A DNA stretch of 10,959 nt from JBDHZK01 sp039811865 (GTDB taxonomy: Bacteria; Actinomycetota; Actinomycetes; Propionibacteriales; Propionibacteriaceae). The translations under genes were made by a program, and so were the position numbers. Each line of letters starts with the position of its first letter. Position 1 is the stretch's first letter. This document shows, piece by piece, positions 1 through 6,940 of the stretch. The DNA is taken from contig JBDHZK010000091.1 of assembly GCA_039811865.1 (NCBI GenBank), positions 1 to 10,959 of the forward strand, read 5' to 3'. The notes beneath the pieces were generated by a model, which was not told where the DNA came from, did no database searches, and saw nothing but the letters and a program-made list of their open reading frames with translations.

Positions 1-120
1 ACTGGAGCGAGGCAGGCCGACCGCCGCCGCGATCCGTTCGAGCGGGACAGGCTCGCTTCGGCCCGCGAGGTAGCGCAGCACTCTAAGCGCGCGGGTGGCC
101 GCGGGGACGCTGCTGGGCAT
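1..120 (-). CDS. hutR: IclR-family transcriptional regulator, N-terminal fragment (HutR candidate)
   Basis: The gene is cut by the left edge; only the first 40 codons are visible, read leftward from the ATG at 120. The translation starts MPSSVPAATRALRVLRYLAG and continues with a helix-turn-helix segment ending in ERIAAAVGLPRSS. This is the typical opening of the IclR winged helix: a first helix with RALRVLRYLA, then 'pvpLerIAaavGLPrSS'. The effector-binding domain would lie outside the window. An AGGA sequence sits 7 nt before the ATG and can serve as ribosome-binding site. The gene points away from the hut operon, with one HTH gene in between. IclR regulators are known next to actinobacterial hut genes; HutR of Corynebacterium resistens is one. 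The HutR assignment rests on this position and on TCTG-N6-CAGA palindromes on both sides of the region, not on the fragment itself. IclR family is near certain; the hut role is an inference. Confidence 0.85.
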   Translation of the reverse strand, partial: MPSSVPAATRALRVLRYLAGRSEPVPLERIAAAVGLPRSS

Positions 121-189
121 GCGCCAATCCTGCCCCGTAGCCGAGCCGAGGCAGCGCCCGGCCGACGATCGTGGCCGCGCAATGAGCCA

Positions 190-205
190 CTCTGCCTCTA
201 CAGAG
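190..205. promoter_or_regulatory. Candidate HutR/IclR operator 1 (TCTG-N6-CAGA)
   Basis: The sequence CTCTGCCTCTACAGAG has 5-bp inverted arms, CTCTG and CAGAG, around six bases. Its core TCTG-N6-CAGA is the same as that of the palindrome before hutH. It lies about 70 bp upstream of the IclR start, where autoregulation would be expected. The six inner bases fit the remembered HutR consensus TCTGwwATwCCAGA poorly, so this is the weaker of the two sites. Confidence 0.4.
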
Positions 206-420
206 CTCTCCGGCCAGAGTCCGAATGTTCGCTGGCGCCCGACGAGTCTCCGGGGCAACCGATCTTTGCGGGGTCGTCCGGACACTTCGCCCGCCGAGGC
301 TACGAGCACGTGCCGATGAGCGAGATCGCAACGCTCGCTCGGATCGCCCGCGCTGGTGTAGCACTGCTTCTCCTGAAGAGTGCATCGCATCGGAACGAGG
401 CCCCGCCGCCGAGTCCTCGC

Positions 421-432
421 TAGCGTGAGCGA
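421..432 (+). promoter_or_regulatory. Candidate leaderless promoter -10 for the HTH gene
   Basis: TAGCGT (421-426) fits the actinobacterial -10 pattern TAnnnT and is followed by exactly six bases before the ATG at 433. There is no usable Shine-Dalgarno sequence; the only purines (GAG, 427-429) are too close to the start. This is the arrangement of leaderless transcripts, where transcription starts at the A of ATG. No clear -35 box is visible. Confidence 0.35.
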
Positions 433-972
433 ATGTCGACACCACATGTCATCGCCGCCCCGGTCTTTGACTTCGGCGCGTTCACGGCGGCGCTGGATGC
501 GCAGCGACGCCACCGGGGACTGGGCTGGTACGAGTGCGCGGACGAACTTTGGAACCAGTCCGCGGAATTGAATGCGCAGTTGCAGGACCACCCACTGTGC
601 GGCGGTGCCGTCTCTCGGCTCGCGGCGCGCGGTGAGGCGTCCTGCCAGTACGTGCTGTTCATGCTTCGCTGGCTGGGACGCTCCCCCGAGGACTTCCTCA
701 CTCACCCCGCGGGAGTCGGCCCGACCCCCCTGCCGGAGCCGGGGGCGGGCAGCCGGTTGCGCTTCGACCTGCCGGAACTCCACGCCGCGGCGAATGCCAC
801 CCGGCAAGAACGAGGCCTAACCTGGGCCGCCCTCGGCCGCGAACTGGCCTGCACCCCGAATCGCCTGACCAACCTGCGAACCGCCCGTCAGGCCGACATG
901 GAACTCGTGATGCGCCTCACCCAGTGGCTGGGCAGGCCCGCCGCCGAGTTCGTTCATGCGGCTGATTGGTAG
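433..972 (+). CDS. Two-unit Cro/CI-like helix-turn-helix protein
   Basis: The 179-residue protein is an internal duplication. Unit 1 spans residues 12-89 (FDFGAFTAALDAQRR ... MLRWLGRSPEDFL) and unit 2 spans 111-173 (FDLPELHAAANATRQ ... LTQWLGRPAAEFV). Each has an opening FD box, an RGLxW segment entering the putative helix-turn-helix (TWAALGRELACTPNRLTNLR in unit 2) and a closing 'WLGRxxxxF' helix. Unit 1 carries about 14 extra residues in the turn region (residues 41-58). The layout resembles actinobacterial XRE-related proteins of unknown target. There are no membrane segments and no other domain. The start is chosen from the leaderless-type TAGCGT 6 nt upstream. It lies between the IclR regulator and hutH on the same strand as hutH, so it could be a second regulator of the locus or an unrelated insertion. 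HTH family is fairly sure; function is not known. Confidence 0.75.
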   Translation: MSTPHVIAAPVFDFGAFTAALDAQRRHRGLGWYECADELWNQSAELNAQLQDHPLCGGAVSRLAARGEASCQYVLFMLRWLGRSPEDFLTHPAGVGPTPLPEPGAGSRLRFDLPELHAAANATRQERGLTWAALGRELACTPNRLTNLRTARQADMELVMRLTQWLGRPAAEFVHAADW

Positions 973-985
973 GCCTGCGACAGGC
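973..985 (+). other. Small palindrome after the HTH gene
   Basis: GCCTGCGACAGGC forms a perfect 5-bp inverted repeat around CGA, starting directly after the TAG stop of the HTH gene. It is short for a terminator and has no T-run, so it could equally be a protein-binding site or chance. Confidence 0.2.
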
Positions 986-1027
986 ATCCGCCGTCACACC
1001 CACCGACGATCTCAGGCCCGGACCTGC

Positions 1028-1043
1028 GTCTGAGATTTCAGAC
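1028..1043. promoter_or_regulatory. Candidate HutR/IclR operator 2 before hutH
   Basis: GTCTGAGATTTCAGAC is a 16-bp palindrome with six perfect pairs on each side of GATT. Its core, TCTGAGATTTCAGA, agrees at 12 of 14 positions with the HutR motif TCTGwwATwCCAGA that I recall for Corynebacterium resistens. A second arm ATCTCAG (1009-1015) also pairs with CTGAGAT (1030-1036). The site centre is 62 to 63 bp before the hutH ATG. If hutH were leaderless, that would be a usual place for an activator. No convincing -35/-10 pair is seen downstream; TTCCAT (1086-1091), six bases before the ATG, is only a weak -10. Confidence 0.6.
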
Positions 1044-1097
1044 AGGGCCTCGTGGGCGCCCCTTCCGCCGCGGGCCGCCCCGGCGTTCCATTGATCC

Positions 1098-2639
1098 ATG
1101 GAGGTAGCGGTTGACACGGGAGCGGTGACGTTCGAGGACGTCATCGCGGTCGCCCGACACGGCGCCGCCGTCCGTCTCGCCCCGGACGCGCTGGCCGCCA
1201 TCGACGCCGCCCGAGCGGTCGTCGACAGGCTCGCCGCCAGCCCGACCCCCGCCTACGGCATCTCCACCGGGTTCGGTGCGCTGGCCACCAGGCACATCCC
1301 GCCCGCCGACCGGCGCCGCCTGCAGCTCAGCCTGGTCCGCTCCCACGCGGCCGGGTCCGGGCCCGAGGTGGAGCGCGAGGTAGTTCGTGGGCTGATGCTG
1401 CTGCGCCTGTCCACCCTGGCCACCGGACGCACCGGCATCCGTCGCGAAACGGCCGAGCTGCTGGCGTCCCTGCTCAGCCACGGCATCACGCCGGTGGTCC
1501 GCGAGTACGGCTCGCTCGGCTGCTCCGGCGATCTGGCTCCCTTGGCCCAGTGCGCTCTGACCCTGGTCGGTGAGGGGGACGTCCGGGACACCGCCGGCGT
1601 CCTGATGCCGGCTGCGGACGCCCTCGCCGCGGCCGGATTACGGCCCGTCGAGCTCCAGGCCAAGGAGGGCCTTGCGCTGATCAACGGCACGGACGGCATG
1701 CTCGCCATGCTCGTCTTGGCGATCACCGACCTGCGCCGCTTGCTCGCGGTCGCGGACGTCGCGGCGGCGATGTCCGTCGAGGGGCTGCTGGGCACCGATC
1801 GGGTGTTCGCTGCCGAGCTGCTCGCACTGCGGCCCCACCCGGGCCAGGCGGCGTCCGCGCGCAACCTGACCCGCCTGCTCACCGGCTCGGGGATCGTCGC
1901 CTCGCACCGCACCCCCGACTGCAACCGCGTCCAGGACGCCTACTCGCTGCGGTGCTCGCCGCAGGTCCACGGGGCGGCGCGCGACACGGTCGAGCATGCC
2001 GCCACGGTCGCCGAGCGCGAACTGGCCGCAGCCATCGACAACCCGGTTGTGCTGACGCAGGCCGGCCGGGTGGAGTCCAACGGCAACTTCCACGGCGCCC
2101 CGCTGGCCTACGTCCTGGACTTTTGTGCCATCGCCGTCGCGGACGTCGCCGGCATCGCCGAGCGCCGTACCGACCGCCTTCTCGACCCCGCCCGCAACGC
2201 CGGGCTGCCGCCCTTCCTCGCCGACGACCCGGGCGTCGATTCCGGGCTGATGATCGCGCAGTACACCCAGGCGGCCATCGTCAGCGAACTCAAGCGGCTG
2301 GCCGTCCCCGCCAGCGTGGACTCGATCCCGTCCTCGGCGATGCAGGAGGACCACGTCTCGATGGGCTGGTCCGCGGCCCGCAAGCTGCGCCGAGCGATCG
2401 ATTCCCTGACTCGCGTCCTGGCCATCGAGGTGCTGGCCGCGGCGCGGGGGGTCGAGCTGCGGACGCCGCTGACGCCGTCCCCGGCCGCGGACGCGGTCGT
2501 CGAGCTGTTGCGCGGCGCCGGGGTCCCTGGGGCAGGGCCCGACGCCCACCTGTCCCCCCAGATCGAAACCTGCGTCGGGCTGGTCGCCGATGGCGCCGTC
2601 CTGAACGCCGTGGAAGCCACGATTGGAGCCCTCGAATGA
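1098..2639 (+). CDS. hutH: Histidine ammonia-lyase (histidase)
   Basis: The enzyme removes ammonia from L-histidine to give urocanate, the first step of histidine catabolism, in the cytoplasm. The 513 residues are the normal length of the family. Active-site landmarks fall at the same numbers as in Pseudomonas putida histidase: Y53 in YGISTGFG, H83 in RSHAAGSG, and the triad C142-S143-G144 in GSLGCSGDLAPLA, which cyclises to the electrophilic MIO cofactor. Further on are VQDAYSLRC (Q279, Y282, R285), F331 in SNGNFHGAP and E417 in SAMQEDHVSMG. The first triad residue is Cys instead of the usual Ala; from memory this is common in actinobacterial histidases. A TGA in frame at 1092-1094 excludes an upstream start. 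No clear ribosome-binding site precedes the ATG. The stop overlaps the start of hutU (ATGA). The candidate HutR site lies 55 bp upstream. Function is essentially certain. Confidence 0.97.
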   Translation: MEVAVDTGAVTFEDVIAVARHGAAVRLAPDALAAIDAARAVVDRLAASPTPAYGISTGFGALATRHIPPADRRRLQLSLVRSHAAGSGPEVEREVVRGLMLLRLSTLATGRTGIRRETAELLASLLSHGITPVVREYGSLGCSGDLAPLAQCALTLVGEGDVRDTAGVLMPAADALAAAGLRPVELQAKEGLALINGTDGMLAMLVLAITDLRRLLAVADVAAAMSVEGLLGTDRVFAAELLALRPHPGQAASARNLTRLLTGSGIVASHRTPDCNRVQDAYSLRCSPQVHGAARDTVEHAATVAERELAAAIDNPVVLTQAGRVESNGNFHGAPLAYVLDFCAIAVADVAGIAERRTDRLLDPARNAGLPPFLADDPGVDSGLMIAQYTQAAIVSELKRLAVPASVDSIPSSAMQEDHVSMGWSAARKLRRAIDSLTRVLAIEVLAAARGVELRTPLTPSPAADAVVELLRGAGVPGAGPDAHLSPQIETCVGLVADGAVLNAVEATIGALE

Positions 2640-4294
2640 CCAACCCGCGCCTACCCATTCACGCCCCCCGCGGGACCACCTTGAGTTGTGGCTCCTGGCA
2701 GACCGAGGCGCCGCTGCGGATGCTGATGAACAACCTCGACCCGGACGTCGCCGAGCGCCCCGAGGACCTAGTCGTGTACGGCGGCTCTGGCAAGGCCGCG
2801 CGCACTTGGCCCGCCTACGACGCCATCGTGGCCACGCTGCGGACGCTTCGCGACGACGAAACGCTGCTCGTCCAGTCGGGCAAGCCGGTCGGGGTGATGC
2901 GGACGCACGAGTGGGCCCCGCGCGTCCTGATCGCCAACTCCAACCTGGTCGGCGACTGGGCCAACTGGGAGGAGTTTCGCCGCCTTGAGGCCTTGGGCCT
3001 GATCATGTACGGCCAGATGACCGCCGGATCGTGGATCTACATCGGCACCCAGGGCATCCTCCAGGGCACGTTCGAAACGTTCGCCGCGGTCGCCGCCAAG
3101 CGCTTCGGCGGGACGCTCGCCGGCACGATCACGCTGACCGCGGGCCTGGGCGGCATGGGCGGCGCTCAACCGCTGGCCGTCACGATGAACGAGGGCGTCG
3201 CGATCTGCATCGAGTGCGACGCCCACCGCATCCAACGCCGCCTCGAGACCCGCTACCTCGACGTCCAGGCCACCGATCTGGACGACGCACTGGCGCTGGC
3301 CGGGCAGGCGCGCGACGCCCGGCGGCCGTTGTCCATCGGGGTGCTGGGCAACGCCGCGGTGCTCGTGCCGGAGTTGCTCCGCCGGGGCGCGCCGATCGAC
3401 GTGGTCACCGACCAAACGTCGGCGCACGATCCGCTGTACTACCTGCCCGCCGACGTCGACTTCGCCGATTGGGCGCGGTTGCGGACGTCCGACCCGGCTG
3501 GTCTCACCGACCGCGCGCGGGCGTCCATGGCCGCACATGTAGCGGCGATGGTCGGCTTCGCCGACCGCGGGGCCGAGGTCTTCGACTACGGCAACTCCAT
3601 TCGCGACGAGGCCCGCCGCGGCGGTTTCGAGCGGGCGTTCGCGTTCCCAGGATTCGTTCCTGCCTACATTCGGCCGCTGTTCTGCGAGGGCAAGGGGCCG
3701 TTCCGGTGGGCGGCGCTGTCGGGGGACCCGGCCGACATCGCCGTCACCGATCAGGCGATCCTGGAGCTGTTTCCCGACAACGAGCACCTGCGCCGCTGGA
3801 TCACGCTGGCCCAGGAGCGCGTCGAGTTCCAGGGCCTCCCGGCCCGGATCTGCTGGCTCGGCTACGGCGAACGCCACCTCGCCGGACTGCGGTTCAACGA
3901 GCTGGTGGCGTCCGGACAGATCAGCGCCCCAATCGTGATCGGGCGCGATCACCTCGACTGCGGATCGGTCGCCTCGCCCTACCGCGAGACCGAAGCCATG
4001 GCCGACGGATCGGACGCCATCGCCGACTGGGCGCTGCTGAATGCGCTGGTCAACACGGCCTCTGGGGCGACCTGGGTGTCCATCCACCACGGCGGCGGAG
4101 TAGGCATGGGCCGCTCGATTCATGCCGGCCAGGTCTGCGTCGCCGACGGGACGCCCCTGGCCGCGGCCAAGATCGAACGTGTGCTGACCAACGATCCGGC
4201 GATGGGCATCATCCGGCACGTGGACGCCGGCTATCCCGAGGCCGTCCGCGTGGCGCGGGCCACTGGCGTCCGGATTCCGATGGGGACGCGATGA
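2636..4294 (+). CDS. hutU: Urocanate hydratase (urocanase)
   Basis: The enzyme hydrates urocanate to 4-imidazolone-5-propionate using tightly bound NAD+ as electrophile. From the ATG at 2636 the protein has 552 residues, the usual family length. Key signs are the NAD+-binding glycine loop GLGGMGGAQP (170-179), the opening region with LRMLMNNLDPDVAERPEDLV (residues 27-46), and ARICWLGYGERH with C406 at the place of the active-site cysteine of Pseudomonas urocanase. RDHLDCGSVASPYRETEAM and the C-terminal HHGGGVGMGRSIHAGQV are also conserved. The start is fixed by the first MTNPRLPIHAPRGTT residues of the family, by GGAG seven bases before it (2625-2628) and by the ATGA overlap with hutH. The reading frame is open much further upstream, but that part is only a shadow of hutH. 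The stop overlaps the next gene in the same way, which indicates translational coupling. Confidence 0.97.
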   Translation: MTNPRLPIHAPRGTTLSCGSWQTEAPLRMLMNNLDPDVAERPEDLVVYGGSGKAARTWPAYDAIVATLRTLRDDETLLVQSGKPVGVMRTHEWAPRVLIANSNLVGDWANWEEFRRLEALGLIMYGQMTAGSWIYIGTQGILQGTFETFAAVAAKRFGGTLAGTITLTAGLGGMGGAQPLAVTMNEGVAICIECDAHRIQRRLETRYLDVQATDLDDALALAGQARDARRPLSIGVLGNAAVLVPELLRRGAPIDVVTDQTSAHDPLYYLPADVDFADWARLRTSDPAGLTDRARASMAAHVAAMVGFADRGAEVFDYGNSIRDEARRGGFERAFAFPGFVPAYIRPLFCEGKGPFRWAALSGDPADIAVTDQAILELFPDNEHLRRWITLAQERVEFQGLPARICWLGYGERHLAGLRFNELVASGQISAPIVIGRDHLDCGSVASPYRETEAMADGSDAIADWALLNALVNTASGATWVSIHHGGGVGMGRSIHAGQVCVADGTPLAAAKIERVLTNDPAMGIIRHVDAGYPEAVRVARATGVRIPMGTR

Positions 4295-5457
4295 GCTTCG
4301 AAGAGCTCTGGGAGCAGACGCTGCCGATCGGACGGCTGGCCTCCGGCGGCTACGACCGGCTGCCGTTCACGCCCGCCGAACGCGAGCTGGACGCCTGGTT
4401 CGTGGCCGCGGCGGTCGAACGCGGGCTGGCGGTCGTCACCGACCGCTTCGGCAACCGGATCGCCTGGTGGCCCGGGGACGCCGTCGGCGACGCGGTCGTG
4501 GCAGGTTCGCACCTGGATTCGGTCAGCGACGGCGGCGCCTTCGACGGGCCGCTGGGAGTGGTGAGCGCACTGGCCGCCGTCGACGCCCTGCAAGCGGAGG
4601 GTTTTCGGCCGTCCCGGCCACTCGGCGTCGGGGTGTTCGTCGCCGAGGAGGGGTCGCGGTTTCCGGTCGCCTGCCTGGGGTCGCGGCTGGCCTGCGGAGC
4701 ACTGGCCTGGACGTCCGCGCGCGAGTTGCGTGGCGCCGACGGGGTCGCACTGGGCGACCTGGTCGAGGGCGGCCAGGCGCCCTCGCTGGAAATCTCGACG
4801 TTCGTGGAGTTACACGTCGAGCAGGGCCGCCAGTTGGCCGTACTGGACGCCCCCGTCGGGCTCGCCAGCGAGATCTGGCCGCACGGGCGCTACCGGTTCG
4901 ACTTCGCTGGCCAGGCCAATCACGCCGGGACGACGGCCATGGTCGACCGCCACGATCCGATGCTGACCTACGCGGTCACGGCTCTGGCGGCGGCGAAGCT
5001 CGCGCGCGAGGGTGGCCAGCGGGCGACCTTCGGACGGGTCGCGGTGACGCCCAACGGCACCAACGCCGTCCCGTCGTTGGTGCGCGCCTGGCTGGACGCG
5101 CGGTGCCCCCACGAGCCGGGGCTGACCGCGCTGGTGGCGGAGATCTCGCGTTACGCGCATACCCGGGCCGATAAGGACGGCACGACCGTCGAGGTGTCGC
5201 GCGAATCGCTGACCCGGCGCGTGCTATTTGACGCCGGTCTGGCCTCCCGGATGGTCCACGGGCGGGGCTGGCCGGTCGTCCCAACGCAGGCCGGGCATGA
5301 CGCGGGCATCCTCGCCGAGGCGGGAGTGGCGTCGGGGATGCTGTTCGTCCGCAACCCGACCGGCGTCTCGCACGCGCCGGCTGAGCACGCCGAGCTGGCC
5401 GACTGCCTGGCCGGCGTGGCCGCGCTGACCGACGTCCTACGGCACCTGGCGGGGTGA
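4291..5457 (+). CDS. M20-family amidohydrolase, candidate N-formylglutamate deformylase
   Basis: By sequence this is a zinc-dependent M20 hydrolase of the allantoate amidohydrolase / N-carbamoyl-L-amino acid hydrolase group, 388 residues (slightly short for the group). Visible metal and catalytic residues are H74 and D76 in GSHLDSV, D85 in GGAFDGPLGV, E119-E120 in VAEEGSRF, H175 in ELHVEQG and H361 in SHAPAEHAE. The inserted dimerisation domain carries NHAGTT (210-215) and the substrate-side N255, N258 and R271 (LDAR). It overlaps hutU by ATGA, and GGGGA lies 4 nt before the ATG. The hut operon has HutF but no recognisable HutG, so the last step, N-formyl-L-glutamate to glutamate and formate, has no other enzyme here. 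N-formyl and N-carbamoyl amino acids differ only in H versus NH2 on the carbonyl, which makes the switch plausible. No allantoin genes are nearby. Family is sure; the deformylase role is an inference. Confidence 0.9.
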   Translation: MSFEELWEQTLPIGRLASGGYDRLPFTPAERELDAWFVAAAVERGLAVVTDRFGNRIAWWPGDAVGDAVVAGSHLDSVSDGGAFDGPLGVVSALAAVDALQAEGFRPSRPLGVGVFVAEEGSRFPVACLGSRLACGALAWTSARELRGADGVALGDLVEGGQAPSLEISTFVELHVEQGRQLAVLDAPVGLASEIWPHGRYRFDFAGQANHAGTTAMVDRHDPMLTYAVTALAAAKLAREGGQRATFGRVAVTPNGTNAVPSLVRAWLDARCPHEPGLTALVAEISRYAHTRADKDGTTVEVSRESLTRRVLFDAGLASRMVHGRGWPVVPTQAGHDAGILAEAGVASGMLFVRNPTGVSHAPAEHAELADCLAGVAALTDVLRHLAG

Positions 5458-5461
5458 GGTC

Positions 5462-6907
5462 GTGGGCACGCTGCGGCTGCGCTTGGAGCGGGCCTTCGTG
5501 GACGGCGCGGTCCGTCCGGGCGTGGTCGTGACGATCGCGGACGGTCGGTTCGTCCAGGTGGAGGTGGGCGGGTCGACGCAGGGTGCGACGGACGTCCCCG
5601 GGCTCGTCGTGCCCGGCATCGCGAACACGCACTCGCACGCTTTCCATCGCGGTTTGCGCGGCCGGACGCAGCGTGGCACCGGCTCGTTTTGGACCTGGCG
5701 CGAACAGATGTATGCCCTTGCCGCGCGACTGAATCCAGACTCGTACTACCGCTTGGCGCGCGCCACCTTCGCCGAGATGGCGGCCTGCGGCTACACCAGC
5801 GTCGGCGAGTTCCACTACCTGCATCACGGCCCGGGCGGACGGCCCTATGCCGAAGCCAACGCAATGGGGCTGGCGGTTGTTCGCGCCGCTCGGGACGTGG
5901 GCCTGCGCATCGCGCTCCTGGATACCGCATACCTCGCCGGCGGGTTCGGCGTGGGGGTCGAGGGGGTGCAGGAGCGGTTCAGCGACGGCTCGGCCGGGCG
6001 CTGGGCCGAGCGTTTCGCCGCGCTCGTTGAGCACCCGGACTTGGCCGATTTGGCGGCGGACCGAGATTCGGTCCCCTCGTCAAGCCCAGGGAGCCAAGGT
6101 TCAGACCCGGACGAGGCCGACGAACCGCCAACCTGGGCGCCGGACAAGGTCCGCCAGGTGGGAGCCGGCACCGTCGTCGGCGCGGCGATCCATTCCGTGC
6201 GGGCGGTGCCCGCGCCGGCGCTGGGCGTGATTGCCGATGCGGCGCGCGGGCGTCCGCTGCACGCGCACGTATCCGAACAGCCGGCGGAGAACGAGGCTTG
6301 CCTGGCCGCCCACGCGGTGACGCCAACGTCCCTGCTGGTTGCGAACGGCGTCCTGGGCGAACTGACGACGCTCGTCCACGCCACGCATCTGACCCGTGCA
6401 GATATCGACGCCATCGGAGCCGCCGGGACATTCGTCAGCCTGTGCCCCACCACCGAGGCCGACTTGGGCGACGGGATCGGACCGGCGTCCGCGCTGGCGG
6501 CGGCGGGGGCGCGGATCACCTTCGGCTCGGACAGCCAGGCCGTCATTGATCCGTTCACCGAACTCCGCTCGCTGGAGTGGCACGAGCGGCTCGCGTCCGG
6601 ACGCCGCGGCATCTGGCGGGCGGCCGACCTGCTGACCACGGCCGCCGAGAACGGCCAAGCCAGCCTCGGGTTCGGCGACGCCGGCCGGATCGCGCCCGCC
6701 TACCGGGCCGACCTGGTCGTCCTCGATCCGGACTCGCCCCGCCTGGCCGGCGCGGGCGCGGACGAAGCGGCAGCGGTGTTCGCCGCGACCGCCGCGGACG
6801 TCGCCGCCGTGATGATCGATGGCCGCTGGATCGCCCGAGCCGACGACCGTCCCCGGATCGCGGAAGAGCTGACCGCGGCGATCGGGGCGGTGTGGGCGAA
6901 CGCCTGA
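5462..6907 (+). CDS. hutF: Formimidoylglutamate deiminase
   Basis: This amidohydrolase-superfamily enzyme converts N-formimidoyl-L-glutamate to N-formyl-L-glutamate and ammonia. Conserved HutF features appear in order: metal ligands H57 and H59 in NTHSHAFHRGL, FWTWREQMY (76-84), EFHYLHH (116-122), IHSVRAVP (243-250), HAHVSEQ (267-273, H269), HATH (306-309) and STEANLGDG-like PTTEADLGDG (329-338), then GSDSQ with D357. The 481 residues are about 30 longer than P. aeruginosa HutF. The surplus is a Ser/Pro/Asp-rich stretch at roughly 190-236, just before the IHSVRAVP strand, and its codons (6059-6133) are less G/C-rich than the rest. The GTG start lies 4 nt after the M20 stop; a GGGG run 7 nt upstream may bind the ribosome. 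An alternative internal GTG would remove the first strand of the N-terminal beta-domain and is less likely. Its product is the proposed substrate of the M20 neighbour. Confidence 0.94.
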   Translation: MGTLRLRLERAFVDGAVRPGVVVTIADGRFVQVEVGGSTQGATDVPGLVVPGIANTHSHAFHRGLRGRTQRGTGSFWTWREQMYALAARLNPDSYYRLARATFAEMAACGYTSVGEFHYLHHGPGGRPYAEANAMGLAVVRAARDVGLRIALLDTAYLAGGFGVGVEGVQERFSDGSAGRWAERFAALVEHPDLADLAADRDSVPSSSPGSQGSDPDEADEPPTWAPDKVRQVGAGTVVGAAIHSVRAVPAPALGVIADAARGRPLHAHVSEQPAENEACLAAHAVTPTSLLVANGVLGELTTLVHATHLTRADIDAIGAAGTFVSLCPTTEADLGDGIGPASALAAAGARITFGSDSQAVIDPFTELRSLEWHERLASGRRGIWRAADLLTTAAENGQASLGFGDAGRIAPAYRADLVVLDPDSPRLAGAGADEAAAVFAATAADVAAVMIDGRWIARADDRPRIAEELTAAIGAVWANA

Positions 6908-6928
6908 CCGGCTCCTCGAAGCTAGCTT

Positions 6929-6935
6929 GAGGGAG
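6929..6935 (+). promoter_or_regulatory. Ribosome-binding site that sets the hutI start
   Basis: GAGGGAG lies five bases before the ATG at 6941 and overlaps the in-frame GTG at 6935. It therefore favours ATG 6941 over the longer GTG start. A 10-bp palindrome AAGCTAGCTT (6919-6928) directly precedes it and could fold over or shield the site. Confidence 0.6.
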
Positions 6936-6940
6936 TGCGA

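Larger units (their letters stand above)
121..432. other. Divergent intergenic region between the IclR gene and the HTH gene
   Basis: These 312 bases separate the minus-strand IclR start from the plus-strand HTH gene. They hold one palindrome of HutR-operator type (190-205), a neighbouring 8-bp palindrome AGAGCTCT (202-209), and a TAnnnT hexamer just before the HTH gene. A 35-codon ORF (316-423) is open, but it has no ribosome-binding site and no recognisable family, so I do not call it a gene. No other RNA gene, repeat or terminator is visible. Confidence 0.6.

Noticed and set aside
316..423. 35-codon ORF (MSEIATLARIARAGVALLLL...) ending 9 nt before the HTH gene, in a frame open from the left edge.
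   Set aside because: No ribosome-binding site at useful distance, no recognisable family and only moderate G/C at third positions. Long open frames are common by chance in such GC-rich DNA.
1952..2635. Apparent N-terminal extension of urocanase, since its frame is open back to 1952.
   Set aside because: The translation is Arg/Pro/Gly-rich, overlaps hutH completely and is not part of urocanases. The family N-terminus begins at ATG 2636, which overlaps the hutH stop.
2768..4219. Long minus-strand frame opposite hutU, with similar ones opposite hutH (1638-2549) and hutF/hutI (6101-7648).
   Set aside because: They are antisense shadows of well-identified hut genes, with biased composition and no domain.
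4291..5457. Naming the M20 gene allantoate amidohydrolase of purine catabolism.
   Set aside because: No allantoin, ureide or purine genes are present, while all neighbours belong to histidine breakdown and lack a deformylase.
6919..6928. 10-bp palindrome AAGCTAGCTT before hutI as a possible regulator site or internal terminator.
   Set aside because: Too short and without a T-run for a terminator, unlike the TCTG-N6-CAGA sites; noted only with the ribosome-binding site.
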